From positions 62,001 through 126,000 of the forward strand of contig NZ_JASKMS010000024.1 in assembly GCF_030124145.1 (NCBI RefSeq): a DNA stretch of 64,000 nt, written 5' to 3'. The DNA comes from Streptomyces sp. 378. GTDB taxonomy: Bacteria > Actinomycetota > Actinomycetes > Streptomycetales > Streptomycetaceae. The position numbers were made by a program, and so were the translations under genes. This document shows positions 42,001 through 53,145 of this stretch, one piece after another; position 1 is the stretch's first letter; every line of letters begins with the position of its first letter. The notes beneath the pieces are model-generated. The model had not been told where the DNA came from and ran no database searches. It saw nothing but the letters and a program-made list of their open reading frames with translations.

Positions 42001-43971
42001 GCCGTTCGCGCGGGGCATGCGCAGACCGAAGTCGTAGATCCAGGCCACCCTGCGGTCCGAGCAGCGCAGCTCGTACGGCCGCTCGTCGACGACCTCGACA
42101 CCGAGCCGGTTGAGGACCGGCAGCACGGCCGACAGGGAGATCGCGTCGCCGGTGCGGTAGATCTTGAAGCGGCGCTCCTCGGGGGCGGCGCCCACCGGCT
42201 CGTACAGGCTGAGCGCGAAGTCCTGGTCCGCCTCGGTGTTCAGCTGCTCGAGGTGGACGAGGTCGGCGACCGCGGCGCGCGGGTTGTGGTCGGCCTTGTA
42301 GCCCTCGGGGAAGGCGTGCGCGTACCGGCGCATCGCTTCGGCCGCGTGCTCCTCGCCGAGCTCGGCGTTGAGCGCCTCGGCGAAGGCGTCCTCCCAGGAG
42401 CGGGCGGCCTCCACCAGCCGGGCCTCGATGCGCTCCTTGTCGGAGTCGGACAGCTCCGGCAGCTCGGTGCCCTGCGGGACCCGCACCACGAAGTGCAGCC
42501 GGGACAGGATCGACTCGGTGTTCCATGCGGTGAAGTCGACGCTGATGCCGCCGAGCTCCTCCTTGAGGATCTCGATGATCCTCAGGCGCACGGCCGTGGT
42601 GTAGCGGTCGCGCGGCAGGTAGACGAGGGCGGAGTAGTAGCGCCCGTACTCGTCCTGGCGCAGGTAGAGCCTGAGCCGCCTGCGCTCCTGGAGGTACAGG
42701 ACGGAGGTGACGATGGCCCGCAGCTCGTCGACCGGGGTCTGGAACAGCTCGTCGCGCGGGTACGTCTCCAGGATCTGCGTCAGGTCACGGCCGTCGTGGC
42801 TGTTGGGCGAGAACCCGGCCCGCTCCAGGACCTCCTCGACCTTGCGACGGATGACCGGGACCCGGCGCACGGACTCGGTGTAGGCGGCGGAGGAGAACAG
42901 TCCGAGGAACCGCCGCTCGCCGATGACGTTGCCCTCGGCGTCGAACTTCTTGACGCCGATGTAGTCCAGGTACGACGGCCGGTGCACGGTCGCCCGGCTG
43001 TTCGCCTTGGTCAGCACGAGCAGCTTGTGCTCGCGCGCCTTGGCCCGGGCGTCGGCGGGCAGCCGCTCGAACGACGGGCTGACCGGGTGGCTCTCCTCGG
43101 CGGCGTGGTGCGGGTCCGCGCGCAGTATGCCGAGCCCGGTGCCGGGCACGGCGGCCAGCGAGTCGTCGTCGCGCAGCTGGTACTCGCGGTAGCCGAGGAA
43201 GGTGAAGTGGTCGTCGGCGAGCCAGCGCAGCAGCTCGCGGGCCTCCTCGACCTGAGGTCCGGGCAGGTCGGCGGGGGTGGGCTCGTCCGGCAGCCCCTCC
43301 GCCAGCCGGATCGCCGCCTCCCGCATCTTGCCCCAGTCCTCGACGGCCTCACGGGCGTCGGACAGCACGCGCAGCAGGTCGGCGGTGATCTGCTTCAGAT
43401 CGGCCCGGTCGGTCTCACGGTCGATCTCGACGTGGATCCAGGACTCGACGTGCGCGTCGTGCGGGAGGTCGCCGGTGGCCGGGGTGGACAGGACCTCGAT
43501 GAGCTTGCCGGTGACATCGCGCCGCACCACGAACTGCGGGTGGATGACGACGTGGATCCCGCGCCCCTGACGCGTCAGCTCATTGGTGACGGAGTCGACG
43601 AGGAAGGGCATGTCGTCGGTGACGACCTCGACCACGGAGTGGCTGCAGGTCCACCCGTTCTCTTCCACCGTGGGGGTGTGCACCCGCACGTTGGCGGTGC
43701 CCTGGGGGCGGTTCTCGGCCAGCCGGTAGTGCGATACGGCGGCTCCGAAGACATCGACCGGGTCGCGGTCGGTGAGGTCCTCCGGGGCCGTGTGCAGGTA
43801 GTAACGCTGGAGGAACGTCAGGAGGGTCTCGCGGTCCGGGGCCTTCTGGGCGTCTGGGGTCTCCTCGCCCGTCGACCCGGTCGGTAGGTGCCCCCCGACC
43901 GGGCTGTTCTCAGCTACCCGGGCAGCCCTCTCGAGCAACTCGGCCTTGGCTTCGTCCAGCTTGGTCTGCAT
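39022..43971 (-). CDS. gdhB: NAD-specific glutamate dehydrogenase, large (180-kDa) class
   Basis: A 1649-residue cytoplasmic enzyme that oxidatively deaminates glutamate to 2-oxoglutarate and ammonia with NAD. Size and sequence match the large tetrameric class first studied in S. clavuligerus and found in mycobacteria. The N-terminal half (about 1-700) carries ACT-like regulatory segments. The catalytic region follows, with the [20 protein letters not shown] segment, then [16 protein letters not shown] C-terminal helical domain completes it. AGAGGAC lies just before the ATG at 43971. It stands alone, with a hairpin terminator after it. Amino-acid allostery is known for the family and is not visible here. 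Confidence 0.96.
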   Translation of the reverse strand: [1649 protein letters not shown]

Positions 43972-44442
43972 TGTCCTCTGGCTCCTGTCGCGCGCCGTTG
44001 CGTGACGTAGAAGGAAGTACGGCCTCTGCGCTTACGACCCCACGTCGTGACACGGGGTATCCGGTCTGTTCCGACGCTATGCCGCAAGGTGAGATGAGCG
44101 GGGGTGTCTGAGCCATTCTTGAGCTGCGCCACCGGTGTGACGCTGCTCTCTGCGACGCCTGGGAACGGGTGATGCTCGGCGTCCCGGGAGTCCTCGATGC
44201 CACGTCCCGCCCGCGAAGACCAGCGACCGCCGCCCGGTCACGGATGTCGTCCGTGCTCTCCGGGCGCAGGGCAGGGACGACGACGTCCCCGCGAACTATC
44301 GCGCTGATCACGCCACCAAGGCTATCGCTCCTTACAGGTACTCCGTCATGAGCCGTATGTGTACAAAACCAGCCCCGGAAGTTTGACGTTCTGCACAGTG
44401 TCCCCGCGGGGTCCGGTCGGGGCTGCCGGTCAGGACCGCCCA
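43972..44442 (-). other. Long leader region of gdhB, no confident gene
   Basis: A 471-bp gap between the HAD gene and gdhB. On the minus strand a frame from GTG 44311 (VISAIVRGDVVVPALRPESTDD) runs to 43910 and so enters gdhB by 62 bp. It lacks a Shine-Dalgarno at useful distance and turns Arg/Ser-rich, so I do not call it a gene. Promoter and leader of gdhB must lie here. An AT-richer block (TTTTGTACACATACGG) near 44355-44370 is the best candidate promoter area. Confidence 0.4.
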
Positions 44443-45108
44443 TCAGGCCGCGAGCCGCTCCGCCTCCGCGACCGCTTCCTCCAGCGTGTCCACCACAGGG
44501 ACGCCGACCGCTTCCAGGCTCATCCGGCTGTGCGACCCGCCGGTGTACAGCACCGCCCGGGCCCCCACGTGCAGGGCGGCCACCGCGTCGTCCGCGGCGT
44601 CCCCGATCACCACGGTCCGCTCCGGCGCCACCCCGCTCAGGGACGCCAGGTGCCGCACCATGTGCTCGGCCTTGCTGCCCCCCGACGGCCCGGTCCGCCC
44701 GTCCACCCGTATGAAGTGCGGCTCGATCCCGAAGCCCCGCACCAGCGGGACGAGCTCCTCGTGCACGTACATGCTCAGGATCGACTGGCTGCGCCCCGCC
44801 GTCCGCCACCCGGACAGCAGCTCCACGGCCCCCGCCGTCAGCCCGCACGTCGTCCGGTGCTCGGCGTAGTACCGGTGGAAGATGTCGTCCATGGCCTCCC
44901 ACTCGGCCTCGGTCGGCAGCCGCCCCATCAGCCGCTCATAGAACTTCGGCACCGGTACGCAGTACAGCTCGCGGTACTTCTCCAGCGTCAGCGGCTCCAG
45001 CCCCAGCTCGGCGAAGGCCGCGTTCGTCGCCCCGATGATCGCGTCGATGTCGTGGAACAGCGTCCCGTTCCAGTCCCAGACAATGTGCGCGCCCGTCTTC
45101 ATCCCCAT
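44443..45108 (-). CDS. HAD-family phosphatase-like hydrolase
   Basis: A 221-residue cytoplasmic hydrolase of the haloacid dehalogenase superfamily, subfamily I with an alpha-helical cap. Motif I is WDWNGTL (Asp12 as nucleophile). Note that the usual second Asp (DxD) is Asn14. Motif III is a Lys in GGSKAEH and motif IV is VVIGDAADDAVAA. The ATG at 45108 (MGMKTG) is chosen; a TTG at 45138 and an ATG at 45102 are also possible. It may act on phosphoglycolate or a related small phosphoester, but the substrate cannot be told. It lies 68 bp downstream of a DUF6912-like gene on the same strand. Confidence 0.85.
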   Translation of the reverse strand: MGMKTGAHIVWDWNGTLFHDIDAIIGATNAAFAELGLEPLTLEKYRELYCVPVPKFYERLMGRLPTEAEWEAMDDIFHRYYAEHRTTCGLTAGAVELLSGWRTAGRSQSILSMYVHEELVPLVRGFGIEPHFIRVDGRTGPSGGSKAEHMVRHLASLSGVAPERTVVIGDAADDAVAALHVGARAVLYTGGSHSRMSLEAVGVPVVDTLEEAVAEAERLAA

Positions 45109-45176
45109 GCCCGAAAACGTACCCGCCTCCACTGACAATCAAGAGAACGGCGCCTCAACGCGCCCCCTCGGCCCGC

Positions 45177-45692
45177 TCAGGCCCCGCCCTCCACCAGGTT
45201 CCGAATCTCCTGCGTGGCGAACCACAGCAGCTCGTGGTCCTCCGCCCCGTCCACGACGAACTGCGCGTCGCCGTCCCCGCCGTCCGCCGCCGGCAGCGCC
45301 TCGACGGCCGCGGTCACGTCGGTCTCCGCGTCCGCCGCGTCGGCGTGCACCGACGCCGCCTTGCCCAGGGGCACCGCGGTCGCGACCCGCACCTCGCCCA
45401 GCGCCGCCGGATCGAGTCCGCGGTCCGGATCCGCGCTCACGGCCCGGTCGGCCACGTCGACGGCGACCACCACCCGGCGCCGCGGCGCCCCGGGCTCGGC
45501 CGCCAGCAGCCGCAGCGAAGCCAGCGCGGCCCGGCCGAGCGCCGCGTACTCCAGCTCCTCGATGTCGTCGGACACGTACCACTCGCGCAGCCCGGGTGTC
45601 ACGGCATAGGCGACGAACGGCCCGGCTCCCAGCTGGCCCGCCTTGTACGCCTCGGCGAGACCGGGGAGGGTCAGGGGCACGTAGACACGCAT
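45177..45692 (-). CDS. DUF6912-like conserved actinobacterial protein
   Basis: A 171-residue soluble acidic protein of unknown function. It starts MRVYVPLTLPGLAEA, contains VTPGLREWYVSDDIEELEYAAL and ends in an EDHELLWFATQEIRNLV segment. I recognise these as the conserved blocks of a family I believe is DUF6912, restricted to actinobacteria. There is no signal peptide or membrane helix. GAAAG precedes the ATG. It is followed by the HAD gene on the same strand. The 297-bp gap to the divergent Rv3235-like gene holds no further gene. Confidence 0.75.
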   Translation of the reverse strand: MRVYVPLTLPGLAEAYKAGQLGAGPFVAYAVTPGLREWYVSDDIEELEYAALGRAALASLRLLAAEPGAPRRRVVVAVDVADRAVSADPDRGLDPAALGEVRVATAVPLGKAASVHADAADAETDVTAAVEALPAADGGDGDAQFVVDGAEDHELLWFATQEIRNLVEGGA

Positions 45693-45989
45693 GGCTGGCC
45701 GCTTTCGTGGTCGGGTCGGAGGGCTCCGGAGGGCCTTCAGGATACGTGCGGGGTGTCCCCTTTCGAGTCCCGCCCCATGCCGCCCGACGCGTCCACCCCG
45801 GTCCCGGAATTCACCCGGCACACCCCCGTACCGACGGGGACCGCACCCCCGACATCACCCGGATAGGTGAACATTCCGGCGCCCGCGACCCGAATTCCGC
45901 TTCCTTGCCGCCGCCCCCGTCGGCCCCGTACAAGATCACAGACCCGAAGTTACTCTCCGGTATCCACCGGGCCCACGAAACGGGGACCC

Positions 45990-47150
45990 ATGCACAAGGT
46001 CATGACCAGGACCCAGCACCGTCCGCCCACCCACCCACCGACCCACCACGAGCCCCACCACCCGAACCCCACGACAAGTCCCACACGCGACGCTCCCGCG
46101 AACACGACACCCCCCGCTTCCGCGAACACGGCACCGGGCACACCCCCGAGTACCACACCTGGCACACCCGACAGCCCGGCACCCCGCCCTCCGGCCCGCA
46201 CCGCAGCCCCCCTCCGCCACAGCACGGCACCGGGCACACCCCCCGACACCACGCCCGGCACCACGGCACCCCGCCCTCCAGCGGGCACCGCAGCCCCCCT
46301 CCGCCACAGCACCGCACCGGGCACGCCCGCGAACGCCACGCCCGGCACACTCGGCAACACAGCGCCCCGCCCTCCGGCCCGCACCGCAGCCACCGTGGGC
46401 CACAGCACCGCACCGGGCACACCCCCGACCACCGCACCCGGCACACCCGACAGCGCGGCACCCCGCACGCGTACTCCCGCCGACGCCGACGCCTATGCCA
46501 CCGGGCCAGCCCCCGCCGCCCCCGGAACCACACCGCCCGCCCCTGCCGGCGCCGCACCCCCACGCTCGCCCGGCAGCGGCCGGACCCGGCCTCAGGCTGC
46601 GGGTGGCCGTCCACCGGCCTCCGCCCGCACCAGGACCTCCCGCACGCGCCCCGCGGACACGCGCCCACCGACGCCCTTCACCGCCCGCACAGCGCCCCGC
46701 AGGGCGACGGACACCACCACCCCGGCGCGCGCGAGCGTCACCGCCCCGGCCGCCCCCGAAGCCGCCCCGCGCGTCCCGGTCCAGGGCTTCCGCCCCGCGG
46801 CGGTCCCCCAGCCCCGGCCCACCGACCTCTTCGCCGACCTCCTCCTCGCCGTCCTGAGCGGGCACCGCCCCGTCCACTCGATGCTCCGCCACACCCGCGG
46901 ACGCGCCTACGACGAACTGGCCTGGCTGGCCGAACGCGGCCCGCTGCGCACCCGCGGCGCCCGCCCCGTCGTCCGCGACATCGGCTACTTCGAGCCCCGC
47001 CCGGGCGCCATCGAGGCCTTCGCCCGCATCGGCGCCGGAGACCGGCTGCGCGCCATGGCCTTCCGCCTGGAACTGGGCCAGGACCTGCGCTGGCGCTGCA
47101 CGGCGGTGGAGCTCGGCGGCCCCCGCCCACCCCGCCCGGAATCCGACTGA
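45990..47150 (+). CDS. Rv3235-family protein with long Pro/Thr-rich repeat N-terminus
   Basis: A 386-residue protein. Only the last 110 residues form a recognisable domain: RPTDLFADLLLAVLSGHRPVHSMLRHTRGRAYDELAWL and then the beta segment MAFRLELGQDLRWRCTAVELG. This matches the Rv3235 family, whose gene also lies near secA in mycobacteria. The first 270 residues are low-complexity Pro/Thr/Ala, with four imperfect 29-32 residue repeats. The ATG at 45990 has CGGGGA upstream. Convergent with secA across a shared hairpin terminator. Function unknown. Confidence 0.75.
   Translation: MHKVMTRTQHRPPTHPPTHHEPHHPNPTTSPTRDAPANTTPPASANTAPGTPPSTTPGTPDSPAPRPPARTAAPLRHSTAPGTPPDTTPGTTAPRPPAGTAAPLRHSTAPGTPANATPGTLGNTAPRPPARTAATVGHSTAPGTPPTTAPGTPDSAAPRTRTPADADAYATGPAPAAPGTTPPAPAGAAPPRSPGSGRTRPQAAGGRPPASARTRTSRTRPADTRPPTPFTARTAPRRATDTTTPARASVTAPAAPEAAPRVPVQGFRPAAVPQPRPTDLFADLLLAVLSGHRPVHSMLRHTRGRAYDELAWLAERGPLRTRGARPVVRDIGYFEPRPGAIEAFARIGAGDRLRAMAFRLELGQDLRWRCTAVELGGPRPPRPESD
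46131..46469 (+). repeat. Four in-frame copies of a ~90-bp repeat in the Rv3235-like gene
   Basis: Residues 48-79, 80-108, 109-140 and 141-160 (partial) each begin APGTP and mostly continue through APRPPARTAA to HST. The DNA copies are close, which points to recent duplication. Copy number may vary between strains. Confidence 0.8.
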
Positions 47151-47165
47151 GGCCTTCACGCCGAA

Positions 47166-47193
47166 GGGCCGGACACCCGCAGGTGTCCGGCCC
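47166..47193. terminator. Bidirectional terminator between the Rv3235-like gene and secA
   Basis: A perfect 12-bp stem (47166-47177 with 47182-47193) with a CGCA loop, between two convergent stops at 47150 and 47217. Confidence 0.85.
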
Positions 47194-47216
47194 CTCAAGC
47201 CGCTACGCGACTACCG

Positions 47217-50063
<2,847 letters not shown>

Positions 50064-50344
50064 GGGGGTTGGTCTCCTTGCCGGTCGGGCCTGGGACGGT
50101 CGGTTACCACTTGACTTACTGAGCAACGGCCATCGTATGCGAGGACCCCGCCGCGCCGGGAGGGCCTGCTGTGACGGCGACCGTCCGCTGCTTCCATTCT
50201 GATTCACGTCTGCTTCAAAGGGGACAACGCCCGGCCCTCCCGGATGGTGCCGCGCCTCCCGGCCGAATTCGCACCGTGCGTGATCACCCCCTCACTCACG
50301 GCAAATCCATGACATCGCGCCCGGCCGCCGAGCAGAATCGGCCG

Positions 50345-50911
50345 ATGGACCCCGTCACCCTCACCACGGACCGCCTCCTGCTGCGCCCGGTGGGTCCCCA
50401 GGACACCGACGCGGTGTACGACGCCTGCCAGGACCCCGACATCCAGCGCTGGACCACGATCCCCTCGCCCTACCTGCGCGAGCACGCCCGGAACTTCACG
50501 GAGCAACTGGCGCCGCAGGGCTGGGCGGACGGCTCCATGTTCGCCTTCGGTGTCTTCCTGCGCTCCGGAGACCTGGCGGGGATGCTCGGCATCACGATGC
50601 GCGCCCTGGGCATGGGCGAGATCGGCTTCTGGGCCGCGAAACAGCACCGCGCCAACGGCTACGTCACCGAGGCCGTCCTGACCGCCTGCCGCTGGTCCTT
50701 CACCCGCGCCGCACTCGACCGCGTCGAATGGCGCGCGGAGGTCGGCAACCGGGCGTCCCGAGCGGTGGCCGAACGAGCGGGCTTCACGATCGAGGGCACC
50801 CTGCGCTCCGCGACGAACAACAAGGGGGTACGCCGTGACACCTGGGTGGGCTCGCTGCTCCCCTCCGACCTGGGCCTCCCGTCGACGGCCCCGTACCTTC
50901 CGGCGCGCTGA
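50345..50911 (+). CDS. GNAT-family N-acetyltransferase (RimJ/RimL type)
   Basis: A 188-residue acetyl-CoA-dependent transferase. It has the RimJ/L pattern: TTDRLLLRPVGPQD at the start, GEIGFWAAKQHRANGYVTEAV as the acetyl-CoA-binding stretch, and NRASRAVAERAGFTIEGTLR near the end. Targets of this family range from ribosomal protein N-termini to small molecules and antibiotics, so the substrate cannot be told. ATG 50345 gives the family N-terminus; ATG 50309 is possible. It is divergent from secA. The stop lies in the first copy of a 24-bp direct repeat. Confidence 0.85.
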   Translation: MDPVTLTTDRLLLRPVGPQDTDAVYDACQDPDIQRWTTIPSPYLREHARNFTEQLAPQGWADGSMFAFGVFLRSGDLAGMLGITMRALGMGEIGFWAAKQHRANGYVTEAVLTACRWSFTRAALDRVEWRAEVGNRASRAVAERAGFTIEGTLRSATNNKGVRRDTWVGSLLPSDLGLPSTAPYLPAR

Positions 50912-50959
50912 CCGGCTCGGCCGTCCTGCCTGCCGGCGCTGACCGGCTCGGCCGTCCTG
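50905..50959 (+). repeat. 24-bp direct repeat at the end of the acetyltransferase gene
   Basis: Identical 24-bp copies at 50905-50928 and 50936-50959 (GCGCTGACCGGCTCGGCCGT then CCTG), 31 bp apart. The first contains the stop codon. It looks like a small tandem duplication. Confidence 0.85.
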
Positions 50960-51011
50960 GCGAACCCGCAGATCACATCCCCTTGTCAGTCCCACCCCCT
51001 ACGCTGCGACC

Positions 51012-52184
51012 ATGACCACCCCGCGCCCCACAGCAGACCTCTCCGCGGACGAGGCCCGCAGAATCGCGCTGCGCGCCCAGGGCTTCCTCGGCGCGCCCGA
51101 CCGTCGCTCAGGCGTCCGCGGCGTCCTTCGCCACCTGGGCGCGATACAGCTCGACACCATCTCGGTCCTGGCTCGCTCCCATGAACTCGTGCCCTACGCC
51201 CGCCTGGGCGCGGTGGGCCGGAGGACGGTCGAGGACGCCTACTGGCGGGACACCCACTCCTTCGAGTACTGGTCCCACGCCGCGTGCATCCTCCCGATCG
51301 AGGAGTGGCCCCACTTCGCCTTTCGCCGCCGCGCCTACCGCAACCGCCCGCATTGGGGCCACGAGTTGCCCGACGGCGCCTACGACCAGGTCATCAAGCA
51401 GCTCCGCTCCGAAGGCCCCCTCACGGCCACGGAGTTGGGCGGCGCGAAGAAGACGAACGACTGGTGGGACTGGTCCGGCTCCAAGGTCGCCGTCGAACGC
51501 GCCCTGATGTACGGCGAGGTGGTGTGCGTGGAGCGCCGCGGCTGGAAGCGCGTCTACGACCTGGCCGAGCGGGCCGTCCCCGAGGCGCTGCTGCACGACG
51601 AGCTGGACGACACCGAGTGCCTGCGCCGCCTGGTCCGTCTGGCGGGGCGGTCGCTCGGGGTCGGGACCCGTGCGGACATCGCCGACTACCACCGCCTCAG
51701 GGGTGAACAGGTCGACGCGGTGATCGCCGATTCCGGCCTGGTCCCGGTCTCGGTCGAGGGCTGGGGCAAGCCGGCGTGGGCCGACCCCGCGGCCCTGGAG
51801 ACGTCCCCGCGGGGGCGTCACCGCACGACGCTGCTGTCGCCCTTCGACTCCCTGATCTGGGAGCGGGCGCGCACGGAGCGGATCTTCGGCTTCACGCACC
51901 GCCTGGAGGCCTATGTCCCCAGGCAGAAGCGGGTCCACGGCTACTTCGCGATGCCGGTGCTGGCCGGTGGCCGTCTCGTCGGCCGCGTGGACCCGGCCCG
52001 CGAGGGCCGCACCCTGGTGGCCAAGCAGGTCACGCTCGACGGCCCGAAGGCGATCCCGGCCGTCGCCCAGGCCTTGGCCGAGGCGGCTGCCTGGGTGGAC
52101 TGCGCGGACGTCCGCGTGGAGCGGGTCGACGCGCCGGATCTGCGCGAGCCCCTGGCGAAGGAACTCGCACGCCTGCTCGGCTGA
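51012..52184 (+). CDS. YcaQ-like DNA glycosylase (HTH_42 family)
   Basis: A 390-residue protein with tandem winged-helix folds of the HTH_42/DUF1006 family. Members that have been studied (E. coli YcaQ/AlkX, Streptomyces AlkZ) excise bulky alkylated bases and unhook interstrand cross-links. The catalytic Q-phi-D/Q-phi-Q motif reads QLD (46-48, in GAIQLDTISV), which puts it with the YcaQ branch rather than the toxin-specific AlkZ branch. LSPFDSLIWERARTERIFGF is the second conserved block. It is not next to a biosynthetic cluster, so a general repair role is more likely than self-resistance. Confidence 0.85.
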   Translation: MTTPRPTADLSADEARRIALRAQGFLGAPDRRSGVRGVLRHLGAIQLDTISVLARSHELVPYARLGAVGRRTVEDAYWRDTHSFEYWSHAACILPIEEWPHFAFRRRAYRNRPHWGHELPDGAYDQVIKQLRSEGPLTATELGGAKKTNDWWDWSGSKVAVERALMYGEVVCVERRGWKRVYDLAERAVPEALLHDELDDTECLRRLVRLAGRSLGVGTRADIADYHRLRGEQVDAVIADSGLVPVSVEGWGKPAWADPAALETSPRGRHRTTLLSPFDSLIWERARTERIFGFTHRLEAYVPRQKRVHGYFAMPVLAGGRLVGRVDPAREGRTLVAKQVTLDGPKAIPAVAQALAEAAAWVDCADVRVERVDAPDLREPLAKELARLLG

Positions 52185-52193
52185 GGCGGGGTC

Positions 52194-52940
52194 CTAGCGG
52201 ATCTCGAGGATCTTCTCCCGCATCGCGTACACCACCGCTTCCATCCTGGAGTGAAGTTGCAGCTTCTCCAGGATGTTGCGGACGTGGTTCTTCACGGTGT
52301 TCTCGGAGATGAACAACTCCTTGGCGATGTCGCGGTTGTTCATTCCCGTGGCGACGAGCTTGAGGACTTCGAGTTCGCGGTCGGTCAGGCGCGGCGCGGG
52401 CACCAGCCGGCGTTCGTCCGTGCGCTGGATCATCGACTTGAACTCGGTGAGGAGTTTCGACGCCATGGACGGGCTGATCTGCGACTGCCCGTCGGCCACC
52501 GCGCGAATGGCGGTGGCCACCTCGTCCGTGGAGATCTCCTTGAGGAGATAGCCGGTCGCGCCCGCCTTGATGGCGTCGTAGAGATCGGCTTCCTCGTCGC
52601 TGATCGTCAGCATGATGATCTTGGCGCTGGGTGCCACCTCCTTGATGGAGGTGCACGCCTCGATCCCGCCCCGCTTGGGCATCCGGACATCCATCAGGAC
52701 GATGTCGGGCAGCAGGTCGGCGGCCTTCTCGACGGCCTCGGCGCCGTCGCCCGCCTCTCCCACGACCTGGATGTCCTCCTCGGCGGCGAGCACGATCTCC
52801 AGACCACGGCGGAACAAGGCGTGGTCGTCCACCACGAGGACTCTGATCGGTTCCTTGCGTGGAGTCCCCGAGTCCGGGCCCATGGCGACGACGCCGTCGC
52901 CGGCATCCTTGTCACGCATCGGTCCGAAGCTGTCCGCCAT
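52194..52940 (-). CDS. NarL/LuxR-type orphan response regulator
   Basis: A 248-residue DNA-binding response regulator. A 30-residue leader precedes the receiver domain (about 32-150), with acidic pocket VVDDH (37-40), phospho-acceptor Asp84 (IVLMDVRMP) and the Lys in YLLKEIS. A LuxR-type helix-turn-helix follows (about 185-245: LTDRELEVLKLVATGMNNRDIAKELFISENTVKNHV). GGGGGAGGAACG lies directly before the ATG at 52940. No histidine kinase is adjacent, so it is an orphan. Its stop is 9 bp from the convergent glycosylase stop. Confidence 0.92.
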   Translation of the reverse strand: MADSFGPMRDKDAGDGVVAMGPDSGTPRKEPIRVLVVDDHALFRRGLEIVLAAEEDIQVVGEAGDGAEAVEKAADLLPDIVLMDVRMPKRGGIEACTSIKEVAPSAKIIMLTISDEEADLYDAIKAGATGYLLKEISTDEVATAIRAVADGQSQISPSMASKLLTEFKSMIQRTDERRLVPAPRLTDRELEVLKLVATGMNNRDIAKELFISENTVKNHVRNILEKLQLHSRMEAVVYAMREKILEIR

Positions 52941-53145
52941 CGTTCCTCCCCCTGAAGGCTGTGGCCTGAGGTCCTGAGCCATCGCCAACCCAGAGCAACG
53001 ACCCACCGGTTGGGCCGTGGCCACCATGATTTCATGCCCGGACGGCACCGGGGTGCCGGAGCGGGGCGCGAAGTGGTCGCACGGGGGTGCCCCTGGGGGC
53101 GCACACGCGCTCCAGGGGCACCTGTTCCGCTGTCACCCGGCGGGG

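Noticed and set aside
39028..43887. A 1619-residue plus-strand frame
   Set aside because: It lies antisense to gdhB, which has full family likeness; high GC keeps the shadow frame open.
44332..44349. Five-codon frame MTEYL followed by AAGGAG upstream of gdhB
   Set aside because: The purine-rich site does not lead to a gene start at useful distance; a chance frame is likely.
43910..44902. A 330-residue minus-strand protein upstream of gdhB
   Set aside because: It crosses the HAD gene end and gdhB start, has no family likeness and an Arg/Gly-rich shadow composition.
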